Assembly (NCBI GenBank): GCA_035454085.1 | Contig: DAOTEJ010000002.1 | Coordinates: forward strand, 1 to 64,000 | Direction of reading: 5' to 3' | From: DAOTEJ01 sp035454085 | GTDB taxonomy: Bacteria; Pseudomonadota; Gammaproteobacteria; Burkholderiales; Burkholderiaceae_F | Length of the DNA stretch: 64,000 nt | Shown: positions 17,508 to 25,197 of the stretch, in pieces | How positions within the stretch are numbered: position 1 is the stretch's first letter | Layout of the letters: each line of letters starts with the position of its first letter | Made by a program: the position numbers and the translations under genes | Notes under the pieces: generated by a model | What the model was told of the DNA's origin: nothing | Seen by the model: only the letters and a program-made list of their open reading frames with translations | The model's database searches: none

Positions 17508-18088
17508 GTTGGAACGACCTCCAGGGTCTGACGCAGAAAGTTGGCGAGCAGGGCGTGACCGTGCTCGGTGGCGATCGATTCGGGGTGGAACTGCACGCCC
17601 TCGACCGCGAACTCGCGGTGGCGCAGGCCCATGATCTCGCCGTCGGCGGTCTCGGCGGTGACTTCCAGGCACGCGGGCAGAGAGTCGCGCTCGACCGCGA
17701 GCGAGTGGTAGCGCGCCACCGTGAAGGGGCTGGGCAGGCCGGCGAACACGCCCAGGCCTGCATGACGCACGGCGTCGGTCTTGCCGTGCATCAGGCGCTG
17801 CGCGCGCACCACGCGGCCGCCGAAGGCCGCACCGATGGCCTGATGCCCCAGGCACACGCCGAGGATGGGCACGCGTCCCGCGAAGTGCGTGAGCACCGGC
17901 ACCGAGATCCCCGCCTCGGCCGGCGAGCACGGCCCGGGCGAGATGCAGATGCGCGCCGGCGCCAGCGCCTCGATGCCCGCCAGGTCGATCTCGTCGTTGC
18001 GGACCACGCGCACCTCCTCGCCTAACTCGCCGAAGTACTGCACGAGGTTGTAGGTGAAGCTGTCGTAGTTGTCGATCATCAGGAGCAT
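17504..18088 (-). CDS. trpG: Anthranilate synthase glutamine amidotransferase subunit
   Basis: A 194-residue class I amidotransferase that supplies ammonia to TrpE. The nucleophile is in [10 protein letters not shown] (about 77-86) and the His/Glu pair in [13 protein letters not shown] (about 166-178). The N-terminal [15 protein letters not shown] is typical of TrpG/PabA, so it may also serve p-aminobenzoate synthesis. It overlaps ltaE upstream by 10 bases and the LprI-like gene downstream by four. Confidence 0.95.
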   Translation of the reverse strand: MLLMIDNYDSFTYNLVQYFGELGEEVRVVRNDEIDLAGIEALAPARICISPGPCSPAEAGISVPVLTHFAGRVPILGVCLGHQAIGAAFGGRVVRAQRLMHGKTDAVRHAGLGVFAGLPSPFTVARYHSLAVERDSLPACLEVTAETADGEIMGLRHREFAVEGVQFHPESIATEHGHALLANFLRQTLEVVPT

Positions 18089-19131
18089 GCGGGCACCCTG
18101 GCGTAGTAGTCGGCGAACGCCGCGATGGCGGTGGCGATGCCTTGGTCGTCCACATCGAGGTGGGTGACGAGGCGCAGGCGCGGCGCAGCGCTCACCCACA
18201 CGCCGGCGCGACGCAGATGCGCGGCCAGCGGGACGGCGTCCTCCGGGTGCACATCCACGAAGACCATGTTGGTGTGCGGCCCCTCGACCCGCAAGCCGTC
18301 GATGCCGCGCAGGCCGGCGGCCAGGTGGGCCGCGCGGGCGTGATCCTCGGCCAGGCGGTCCACGTGATGGTCCAGCGCGTGGAGGCCGGCAGCCGCCAGC
18401 ACCCCGGCCTGGCGCATGCCGCCGCCCAGCAGCTTGCGTGGGCGCTGCGCGGCGGCGATGAAGTCGCGGCTGCCCAGCAACACCGATCCCACGGGCGCGC
18501 CCAGGCCCTTTGAAAGACAGATGCTCGCGGAGTCGAAGCCGCGCAGCAGATCGGCCGCCGGCCGGCCCAGGGCGACCGCGGCGTTGAACAGGCGCGCGCC
18601 GTCGAGGTGCGTGGCCAGGCCGCGCGCGTGCGCCAGCGCGGTCGCGGCATCGGTGTAGTCGGATGCGAGCACCTTGCCGCGGATCGTGTTTTCGAGCGCG
18701 AGCAGACGGGTGCGCGCGTAGTGCACATCGTCGGGCTTGATCGCCGCGTCGATGCGCTCGAGCGCCAGGCTGCCGTCGGGCTCGTGTTCCAGCGGCTGGG
18801 GCTGGATCGAGCCCAGCACCGCGGCGCCCCCGCCCTCGTACTTGTAGGTGTGGGCGTGCTGGCCCACCAGGTACTCGTCGCCGCGCGCGCAATGCGTCAT
18901 CAGCGCAATCAGGTTGCTTTGCGTGCCGCTGGGGCAGAACAGGCCCGCCTCGTAGCCCAGGCGCTCGGCGAGCACGGCCTGCAGGCGGTTGACGGTGGGG
19001 TCCTCGCCGTAGACGTCGTCGCCCACCTCGGCCGCGGCCATCGCGGCGCGCATCGCCGCGGTGGGGCGGGTGACGGTGTCGCTGCGCAAGTCGACCAGCG
19101 CACCAGCATGGCCGGCCATGAACTCAGGCAT
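18079..19131 (-). CDS. ltaE: Low-specificity L-threonine aldolase
   Basis: A 350-residue PLP enzyme that splits L-threonine or L-allo-threonine into glycine and acetaldehyde. It begins with the family's [12 protein letters not shown] (about 13-24), has the PLP-facing [10 protein letters not shown] (about 172-181) and the Schiff-base lysine in [12 protein letters not shown] (about 206-217). ATG 19131 has GGAGG seven bases upstream. It sits between trpE and trpG, overlapping trpG by 10 bases, so it should be expressed with the tryptophan genes. Confidence 0.92.
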   Translation of the reverse strand: MPEFMAGHAGALVDLRSDTVTRPTAAMRAAMAAAEVGDDVYGEDPTVNRLQAVLAERLGYEAGLFCPSGTQSNLIALMTHCARGDEYLVGQHAHTYKYEGGGAAVLGSIQPQPLEHEPDGSLALERIDAAIKPDDVHYARTRLLALENTIRGKVLASDYTDAATALAHARGLATHLDGARLFNAAVALGRPAADLLRGFDSASICLSKGLGAPVGSVLLGSRDFIAAAQRPRKLLGGGMRQAGVLAAAGLHALDHHVDRLAEDHARAAHLAAGLRGIDGLRVEGPHTNMVFVDVHPEDAVPLAAHLRRAGVWVSAAPRLRLVTHLDVDDQGIATAIAAFADYYARVPACS

Positions 19132-19174
19132 GGCGCCGCCTCCAGGCGCCAGGCCGGCCCAGGCCACCGCGGAG

Positions 19175-19241
19175 CCGGCTTCGCCGGGCCGCCGGTGGCG
19201 CCCCCTCGAGGGGGAGGCGCCGCAGGCGCTTCGGGGGTGGG
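19175..19241. repeat. Intergenic palindromic repeat, copy A
   Basis: About 67 bases rich in nested inverted repeats: GGCGCC...GGCGCC around CCCCCTCGAGGGGG, then GCAGGCGCTTCGGGGGTGG. A clearly related copy is at 57797-57864 in the same orientation. It lies between trpE and ltaE, just after the trpE stop codon on the transcribed strand. I recall similar elements scattered through Comamonadaceae genomes. It may fold into a strong RNA hairpin that tunes expression of downstream genes. Confidence 0.65.
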
Positions 19242-20732
19242 TCACGCCTCGACGTCGAAGCCGTCCTCCACCTGCTCGGCGGCGCGCAGCACGGCGCGCG
19301 CCTTGATCTCGGTCTCCTGCCACTCGGACTCGGGCACCGAGTCGGCCACGATGCCGGCCGCCGCCTGCGCGTAGAGCATCTTGTCCTTGATCACCGCGGT
19401 GCGGATGGCGATGGCCAGATCCATGTCGCCCGCGAAGCTCAGGTAGCCCGCCGCGCCCCCGTAGATGCCGCGCTTGACCGGCTCGAGCTCGTCGATGATC
19501 TCCATCGCCCGCACCTTGGGCGCGCCCGAGAGCGTGCCCGCGGGGAAGGTGGCGCGCAGCACGTCGAGGTTGCCCAAGCCCGGCCTGAGTTCGCCCTCGA
19601 CGTGGCTCACCAGGTGCTGCACGTGCGAATACTTTTCGACCACGTATTGCTCGGTGACCTTGACGCTGCCGGTGGTGGCGATGCGGCCGATGTCGTTGCG
19701 CGCCAGGTCGATGAGCATCAGGTGCTCGGCGCGCTCCTTGGGGTCGGCCGCGAGTTCGGCGGCGAGCATCGCGTCCTGCTCGGGGGTCTCGCCGCGGCGG
19801 CGCGTGCCGGCAATCGGGCGGATGGCCACGATGCGCCTGCCCTGACGATCCTCGCTGCGCACCAGGATCTCGGGCGAGGCGCCCACCACGTGGAACTCGC
19901 CGAAGTCGTAGTAGTACATGTAGGGCGAGGGGTTCAGCGTGCGCAGCGCGCGGTAGAGCGACAGCGGCGCGTCGGCGTAGGGCTTCTCGATGCGCTGGCC
20001 GATCTGCACCTGCATCACGTCGCCCGCGGCGATGTATTCCTTGGCCACGGCCACGGCCTTGAGGTAGTCGGCCTTGGCGAAGCCGCGGTACTCCTCGCGG
20101 CGCACGCTGGCGCGCGCGTGGGGCGGCTCGATCGGCCGCGCCAGCCGCGCCTTGAGCTCGCGCAGCCGCAGCCTGGCGCGGCTGTAGGCCTCGGGCGCGC
20201 GCGGATCGGCGTGCACGATCAGGTAGATGCGCCCGGCCAGGTTGTCGATCACCGCCACCTCGTCGGCGAGCAGCAGCAGGATGTCGGGCACGCCCAGGTC
20301 GTCGGGCTTCGGAACCGCGAGCTTGTTCTCGATCAGGCGCACCGTGTCGTAGCCGAAGTAGCCCGCCAGACCGCCGGTGAAGCGCGGCAGGCCGGGGCGC
20401 GGCGCGACCTTGAACTGCGCCATGTAGGCCTCGATCGCGGCGAGCGGATCGCCCTCGAGCGTGCGCACGACGCGGCCCTCCTCGACCAGTTCGGTGCGCG
20501 CCCCCCCGGCGCCGATCCAGCTTTGCAGCCGGGTGCGAGCGGGCAGGCCGATGAAGGAGTAGCGCCCGAAGCGCTCGCCGCCCACCACGGACTCGAGCAG
20601 GAAGCTGCCCGGCGCGTTGGCGAGCTTGAGGTAGAGCGACAGCGGGGTCTCGAGGTCCGCGAAGCTCTCGGCAATCAGCGGGATGCGGTTGTAGCCGGCG
20701 GCGGCGAGCGCCTTGAATTCGAGTTCGGTCAT
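19242..20732 (-). CDS. trpE: Anthranilate synthase component I
   Basis: A 496-residue chorismate-using enzyme that makes anthranilate with TrpG. The C-terminal chorismate-binding domain carries IAGTRRRG (about 324-331), DLARNDIGR (about 356-364), and FPAGTLSGAPKVRAMEIIDE (about 405-424). The N-terminal part (GSFLLESVVGGERFGRYSFIG) is the Trp feedback-binding region. ATG 20732 is chosen over 20744 because AGGTG precedes it. It is preceded by a Trp-rich leader peptide and an attenuator-like RNA. Confidence 0.96.
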   Translation of the reverse strand: MTELEFKALAAAGYNRIPLIAESFADLETPLSLYLKLANAPGSFLLESVVGGERFGRYSFIGLPARTRLQSWIGAGGARTELVEEGRVVRTLEGDPLAAIEAYMAQFKVAPRPGLPRFTGGLAGYFGYDTVRLIENKLAVPKPDDLGVPDILLLLADEVAVIDNLAGRIYLIVHADPRAPEAYSRARLRLRELKARLARPIEPPHARASVRREEYRGFAKADYLKAVAVAKEYIAAGDVMQVQIGQRIEKPYADAPLSLYRALRTLNPSPYMYYYDFGEFHVVGASPEILVRSEDRQGRRIVAIRPIAGTRRRGETPEQDAMLAAELAADPKERAEHLMLIDLARNDIGRIATTGSVKVTEQYVVEKYSHVQHLVSHVEGELRPGLGNLDVLRATFPAGTLSGAPKVRAMEIIDELEPVKRGIYGGAAGYLSFAGDMDLAIAIRTAVIKDKMLYAQAAAGIVADSVPESEWQETEIKARAVLRAAEQVEDGFDVEA

Positions 20733-20748
20733 GGTCACCTGCATGAGC

Positions 20749-20847
20749 GCCAGGGCCGACGAGGGCCGTGGCAGGAGCCTGGGGGCGCAGCGGGCGCGGC
20801 GCGCGGCCGCGCGGAATCGGGCTCTAGCGGCGCCAGCACCAGGCTCC
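20749..20847 (-). promoter_or_regulatory. Putative trp attenuator RNA
   Basis: On the transcript the segment GGAGCCTGG (20847-20839), which covers Gly-Ala-Trp codons near the end of the leader peptide, is perfectly complementary to CCAGGCTCC (20782-20774). With a one-base bulge the pairing extends three more pairs. A second hairpin, GCCACGGCC/GGCCCTGGC (20772-20749, one mismatch), lies 17 bases before the trpE ATG. A ribosome stalled at the Trp-Cys-Trp codons would hide the first segment and change the fold. No T run is visible, so control could be on translation or on Rho-type termination. Confidence 0.6.
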
Positions 20848-20931
20848 CTGGGCGTGCCAGCCGAGCGGCTTGGCGTTGCCCCAGGCAGTCGGCCACGCAA
20901 GGGTGGCGCTCCGGGTGTGGGTGCGGTTCAT
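20824..20931 (-). CDS. trpL: trp operon leader peptide
   Basis: A 35-residue open frame from ATG 20931 to TAG at 20824-20826, between gph and trpE on the same strand. It contains five tryptophans (positions 13, 17, 25, 31, 33) and ends in GAWCWRR followed by the stop. Such Trp density in a short frame right before trpE is the classic mark of an attenuation leader. It begins 20 bases after the gph stop. No good Shine-Dalgarno is seen. It overlaps no other gene. Confidence 0.85.
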   Translation of the reverse strand: MNRTHTRSATLAWPTAWGNAKPLGWHAQGAWCWRR

Positions 20932-20950
20932 GCGCGGCAAAGGGGAAGGG

Positions 20951-21640
20951 TCAGGACCGGGCTGCGACGACCCGACGGGCCGCCTCGATGAACGAGGGCA
21001 CTATAGCATCGACTCCCGATTCTCCTGCGAGTGCGGCCACCGGTTCGCCCTCGTTGTAGCCGGTCTCGACGAGCACCACCGGCATGCCCGCGGCGCGGGC
21101 GGCGAGCGCGTCGTTGACCGAGTCGCCGATCATCAGGCTGGCTCGCGGCGCCACGCCCAGGCGCTCGCAGGCGGCGAGCAGCAGCGCGGGATGCGGCTTC
21201 TTTTCACGCACGTCGTCGCCCGCCACCACCACCGCGAAGTGCGCGGCCAGGCCCACGCGCTCGAGCAGGGGCACGGTGAACTCGCGCGGCTTGTTGGTCA
21301 CGCAGGCAAGCGCGAGGCCGGCATCGTCGAGCAGCGCCAGCGCCTCTTCGACCTGCGGAAAGACCACCGCCTCCACGCCATTGACCGCGTGATAGTGGCG
21401 GTAAAACGACTCGCGTCCGGCCGCGTGCTGCGCCGCCTCGACTTCGCCCTGCAAGTCGTCGGCCAGCGCGCGGTGGACCAGCACGTCGGCGCCCTTGCCC
21501 ACGAAGGCCGCGACGCGCTCGGTGGCCAGCGGCGCGAGCCCGAAGTCCGCGCGCATGCGGTTGGCGGCGCTGGCGAGGTCGGGCACGGTGTCCATCAGCG
21601 TGCCGTCGAGGTCGATCAGCACGGCGCGCAACTCGCTCAT
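20951..21640 (-). CDS. gph: Phosphoglycolate phosphatase (HAD family)
   Basis: A 229-residue HAD hydrolase that dephosphorylates 2-phosphoglycolate. HAD motif I is LIDLDGTLMDT (about 8-18), motif II is CVTNKP (about 113-118), the Lys of motif III is in KKPHP, and motif IV is MIGDSVNDALAA. It overlaps the rpe stop by one base and is followed by trpL-trpE, the rpe-gph-trpE order common in betaproteobacteria. Confidence 0.93.
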   Translation of the reverse strand: MSELRAVLIDLDGTLMDTVPDLASAANRMRADFGLAPLATERVAAFVGKGADVLVHRALADDLQGEVEAAQHAAGRESFYRHYHAVNGVEAVVFPQVEEALALLDDAGLALACVTNKPREFTVPLLERVGLAAHFAVVVAGDDVREKKPHPALLLAACERLGVAPRASLMIGDSVNDALAARAAGMPVVLVETGYNEGEPVAALAGESGVDAIVPSFIEAARRVVAARS

Positions 21641-22401
21641 CAGGCGCCGCCCATCTGGCTGCGCGCCTCGCGCTCGCGCTCAGCGGCGACACCGGCCATG
21701 GCGCAGGCGATCTCGGCGCGCATCGCCTTGACCACGCGCTCGTAGCCCGCGCGGTCGCCGGCGCCGAACACCGCGCTGCCGGCCACGAAGGTGTCGGCCC
21801 CGGCGGCGGCGATCGCGCCGATGTTGTCGGTCTTCACGCCGCCGTCGACCTCGAGCAGGATGGACCGGCCCGTGGCCTGCCGCCAGGCGTCGATGCGCGC
21901 GCGCGCCGCGGCGAGCTTGGGCAGGGTCGAGGCGATGAAGCTCTGCCCGCCGAAGCCGGGGTTCACGCTCATCAGCAGCACGAGGTCGAGCCGCTCCATC
22001 ACGTGGTCCATCCAGGCCAGCGGCGTGGCGGGATTGAACACCAGGCCCGCCTTGCAGCCCGAGTCGCGGATCAGCGCGAGCGTGCGGTCCACGTGGCGGC
22101 TGGCCTCGGGGTGGAAGGTGATGACGTTGGCGCCGGCCTTGGCGAACAGCGGGATCAGCGCGTCCACGGGCTCGACCATCAAGTGCACGTCGATCGGCAC
22201 CTGCACGTGCGGGCGGATGGCCTCGCACACCAGCGGTCCCACGGTGAGGTTGGGCACGTAGTGGTTGTCCATCACGTCGAAGTGAATCCAGTCGGCGCCT
22301 GCGGCCACCACGTCGCGCACCTCCTCGCCCAGGCGGGCAAAGTCGGCCGAGAGAATCGAAGGGGCAATTCGGAACGCGGCGGGGTCGAACGTAGAATCCA
22401 T
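21640..22401 (-). CDS. rpe: Ribulose-phosphate 3-epimerase
   Basis: A 253-residue (beta/alpha)8 enzyme of the pentose-phosphate pathway that interconverts ribulose-5-phosphate and xylulose-5-phosphate. Visible motifs are [14 protein letters not shown] (about 12-25), [12 protein letters not shown] (about 43-54), [12 protein letters not shown] (about 145-156) and VDGGVK (about 184-189). GGAGGTG before ATG 22401 is a strong ribosome site. The C-terminal tail past about residue 230 is longer than usual. It heads the rpe-gph-trp series and is divergent from apaG. Confidence 0.95.
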   Translation of the reverse strand: MDSTFDPAAFRIAPSILSADFARLGEEVRDVVAAGADWIHFDVMDNHYVPNLTVGPLVCEAIRPHVQVPIDVHLMVEPVDALIPLFAKAGANVITFHPEASRHVDRTLALIRDSGCKAGLVFNPATPLAWMDHVMERLDLVLLMSVNPGFGGQSFIASTLPKLAAARARIDAWRQATGRSILLEVDGGVKTDNIGAIAAAGADTFVAGSAVFGAGDRAGYERVVKAMRAEIACAMAGVAAEREREARSQMGGA

Positions 22402-22449
22402 GGCACCTCCCTGATGCGCCCGATTCTAAAGAGCGCACGATCGCTGCCC

Positions 22450-22824
22450 ATGGCCAAGTATCAGTTCTCCGTCCGCGTGGTGCCCCGCTACCTGCCCGAG
22501 CAGTCGGAGCCGGACGAGGAGCGCTACGTCTTCGCCTACACGGTGACCATCGCCAACACGGGCCAGACCCGCGCACAACTGGTGTCGCGGCACTGGATCA
22601 TCACCGACGGCAAGGGTCAGGTGAACGAGGTGCGCGGCCAGGGCGTGGTGGGCGAGCAGCCCGTGCTCGAGCCCGGCCAGGCCTTCGAATACACCAGCGG
22701 CTGCCCGCTCGAGACCCCCGTGGGCACGATGCGCGGCAGCTACCTGTGCGTGGCCGAAGACGGCACCCGCTTCCAGGCCGAGGTGCCCGAGTTCGCGCTC
22801 GCCGGCCCGCGCACCCTGCACTGA
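22450..22824 (+). CDS. apaG: ApaG (CorD) protein
   Basis: A 124-residue protein with a single fibronectin-like beta fold. The family signatures are FAYTVTIANTGQTRAQLVSR (about 28-47), HWIITDGKGQVNEVRGQGVVG and FEYTSGCPLETPVGTMRGSY (about 79-98). ApaG is linked to Co2+/Mg2+ resistance and Ap4A level in enterobacteria, but its molecular role is not settled. The gene is divergent from rpe with 48 bases between the two starts. Confidence 0.93.
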   Translation: MAKYQFSVRVVPRYLPEQSEPDEERYVFAYTVTIANTGQTRAQLVSRHWIITDGKGQVNEVRGQGVVGEQPVLEPGQAFEYTSGCPLETPVGTMRGSYLCVAEDGTRFQAEVPEFALAGPRTLH

Positions 22825-22837
22825 GGCCGCGCGGCGC

Positions 22838-22948
22838 CTACTTCTTCTTGTCGCGTCCGTGAAACATCGTCCACCAGACGATGAACACGAACAGCACCAG
22901 CGCGAGGATCGCTTCCAGGACGATGAGCCACATGTCGGGATCGGTCAT
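22838..22948 (-). CDS. 36-residue single-span membrane peptide
   Basis: A tiny open frame coding for one hydrophobic helix (about residues 7-26) with a charged C-terminal tail ending in GRDKKK, the usual inside-positive arrangement. It lies between apaG and mltA on the opposite strand. No Shine-Dalgarno is clear. Similar short membrane peptides occur at this locus in related genomes as far as I recall, but I cannot confirm it. Function unknown. Confidence 0.5.
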   Translation of the reverse strand: MTDPDMWLIVLEAILALVLFVFIVWWTMFHGRDKKK

Positions 22949-23026
22949 GGCCGGGGCCGCGTTGTCGCAGGGCGCGCGGCCGGATGGCAGTGGGCGGCAG
23001 CATAAGGCGCCGCCGATAATCGCGGC

Positions 23027-24244
23027 ATGAGTGAGTTCACCCGTCTGGCCGGCGCGGCCGCAGCCGCCCTGCTGCTCGCCGCCTGCCAGATCGCGCCGCG
23101 CGTTGCCGAAACCCCGCCGCCGGCGGCACCCAAGGCCGTGACCGAGGCCAGCTTCGAGCGCCTGCCCTGGACTGCACTGCCCGCCACCGCCGACGCAGAC
23201 TGGCTCGCGCTGTGGCCCGCCTTCGAGCGCGGTTGCGCGGCGCTGGCGCGCCAGCCCGCCTGGGCCGGTGTGTGCACCGAGGTGCGCGCCCTGCCGCCCG
23301 GCGCCACGCCCGCCACGGGCGCCCAGGCGCGCGCGTGGTTCGCGCAGCGCTTCGAGCCCTGGCGAGTGCGCGCGCTCACCCGAACCGAGGGCCAGCCCGA
23401 CACACTGAGCGACACGGGCCTGGCCACCGGCTACTTCGAGCCCGAGCTGCGCGGCAGCCGCACCCGCAGCGCGCGCTACGCCACGCCCCTGCACCGCACG
23501 CCCGACGACCTGCTCGTGGTCGAGCTCGACAGCGTCTACCCGCAACTGAGCGGCATGCGCCTGCGCGGCAGGCTCGAGGGCAACAAGGTTCGGCCCTACC
23601 CCGCGCGCGGCGAGATCGCCCGCGGTGCGCTGCCCGAGTCCGCGGTGCTGCTGTGGGTGGACGATCCGCTCGACGCCTTTTTTCTGCAGGTGCAGGGCTC
23701 GGGCCGCGTGGTGCTCGAAGACGGCGGCACCGTGCGGGTGGGCTATGCCGAGCAAAACGGCCGGCCTTATGCGGCGATCGGCCGCTGGCTGGTGGCGCAG
23801 GGCGAGCTCAAGCTCGAAGAGGTGTCGATGCAGAGCATCCAGGACTGGGCGCGTCGCCACCCGCACCGCATGAACGAGTTGCTCGACCAGAACCCGAGCT
23901 ACGTGTTCTTCCGCGAACTGCCGCTGGGCGACGCGGCCGCGGGGCCGGTGGGCGCGCTGGGCGTGGCGCTCACGCCCGGGCGCTCGGTGGCGATCGATCC
24001 GCGTCAGTTGCCGCTGGGTGCTCCTGTGCTGATCGCCACCACGCAGACACTCGACGGCAAGGCGCTCACGCGGCCGTGGATGGCGCAGGACACGGGCGGC
24101 GCGATCCGCGGCCCGCTGCGCTTCGATCTGTTCTGGGGGTTCGGACCCGAGGCCGCGGCGCTGGCCGGCAAGCAACGCGCCGAGGCGAGCGCCTGGGTGC
24201 TGGTGCCGCGCGGGGCCGAGCCCGCGGCGCTGCTCAAGCGCTGA
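23027..24244 (+). CDS. mltA: Membrane-bound lytic murein transglycosylase A
   Basis: A 405-residue lipoprotein that cleaves peptidoglycan to 1,6-anhydro-muropeptides. The N-terminus has a lipoprotein signal with lipobox LLAAC (Cys at about 20). The MltA domain includes TGYFEPELRGSRTRS (about 132-146), FFLQVQGSGRV (about 218-228) and the C-terminal 3D domain with AQDTGGAIRGPLRFDLFWG, which holds the catalytic aspartate. Anchored to the outer membrane, acting in the periplasm. A GCGA-loop hairpin begins at its stop codon. Confidence 0.93.
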   Translation: MSEFTRLAGAAAAALLLAACQIAPRVAETPPPAAPKAVTEASFERLPWTALPATADADWLALWPAFERGCAALARQPAWAGVCTEVRALPPGATPATGAQARAWFAQRFEPWRVRALTRTEGQPDTLSDTGLATGYFEPELRGSRTRSARYATPLHRTPDDLLVVELDSVYPQLSGMRLRGRLEGNKVRPYPARGEIARGALPESAVLLWVDDPLDAFFLQVQGSGRVVLEDGGTVRVGYAEQNGRPYAAIGRWLVAQGELKLEEVSMQSIQDWARRHPHRMNELLDQNPSYVFFRELPLGDAAAGPVGALGVALTPGRSVAIDPRQLPLGAPVLIATTQTLDGKALTRPWMAQDTGGAIRGPLRFDLFWGFGPEAAALAGKQRAEASAWVLVPRGAEPAALLKR

Positions 24245-24265
24245 GCGCGCCGCGAGGCGCGCTCA
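24242..24265 (+). terminator. Tetraloop hairpin starting at the mltA stop codon
   Basis: TGAGCGCGCC and GGCGCGCTCA form a perfect 10-bp stem closed by a GCGA (GNRA) tetraloop; the first three bases are the mltA stop codon. There is no T tract, so this is either a Rho-assisted end or an RNA 3'-stability element. It also faces the convergent dsbC transcript. Confidence 0.55.
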
Positions 24266-24371
24266 GATTCACTCGGAAGGTGCCACTTCGGACGCGGCGG
24301 GCCGGCGGCGCGTTTGCGCGGCCTTGATGCCGCGCCGGCGAGGCGCCGCGCCCGGGCGTGCGGACCGCGGA

Positions 24372-25115
24372 CTACTTCGACGCGGCGGCGAGCCGATCTT
24401 CGAGGTGGTTAGCCGGCAGCGCGCCGGGCGCGCGCTGGCCGTTGGTGAAGAACACGGTGGGCGTGCCGTTGACGTTGAGCTTCTGGCCGAGCGCGAGGTT
24501 GGCCTCGAGCGGGGTCTTGCAGTCGCCCGCGGCCGGAGCCTTGCCGCCGATCATCAGATCGTTCCAGGCCTTGCTGCGGTCCTTGGCGCACCAGATGTTC
24601 TTGCTCTTTTCCATCGAGTCGGGCGACAGGATGGGATAGAGGAAGGTGTAGATGGTGACGTTCTTCATCTCGAGCAGGGTGCGCTCGAGCGACTTGCAGA
24701 AGCCGCAGTTGGGGTCGGCGAACACCGCCATCACGCGCGAGCCGTCGCCGCGCACGGTCTTGATGGCCTGGTCGAGCGGCAGGGACTTGAAGTCGACCTT
24801 GTTGATCTCGTCCTTGCGCTTCTGGGTGATGTCCTCGCGCGTGCGCGTGTCGAACACGCGGCCCATCACGACGTAGTCGGCCTTGGCGTCGGTGTAGAAG
24901 ATGTCGCCGGCGACCACCACCTCGTACAGCCCGAAGGGCGTGCGCTGGATCGACTCGGGTTGCGCGCCGATGCGCTCGGCGAAGCGCGCGCGCAGCGTGG
25001 CCTCGGTCTTGTCGTCGATCTTGTCGCGGCCGCCCGACTGGGCAATGGCCACGGCGCCCACCACGGCGGTGCTCACGGCGGCCAGCGCGAGCACGAGTTT
25101 CTTCTTCAAGGTCAT
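24372..25115 (-). CDS. dsbC: Thiol:disulfide interchange protein DsbC
   Basis: A 247-residue periplasmic disulfide isomerase. There is a signal peptide (MTLKKKLVLALAAVSTAVVG, cleavage near AIAQS at about 23-27), a DsbC dimerisation part and a thioredoxin fold with the active site CGFC at 137-140 and the cis-Pro in NGTPTVFF. Length agrees with DsbC. ATG 25115 is preferred over TTG 25130, which lacks a ribosome site. Confidence 0.92.
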   Translation of the reverse strand: MTLKKKLVLALAAVSTAVVGAVAIAQSGGRDKIDDKTEATLRARFAERIGAQPESIQRTPFGLYEVVVAGDIFYTDAKADYVVMGRVFDTRTREDITQKRKDEINKVDFKSLPLDQAIKTVRGDGSRVMAVFADPNCGFCKSLERTLLEMKNVTIYTFLYPILSPDSMEKSKNIWCAKDRSKAWNDLMIGGKAPAAGDCKTPLEANLALGQKLNVNGTPTVFFTNGQRAPGALPANHLEDRLAAASK

Positions 25116-25197
25116 GACGAGGCTTTGCAAACTGGAGGCGAGCAGTGTAGTGGCGCAGGGCCACTGAGCCGACTGTGGTAAGCCCGCAGGCTCGGGC

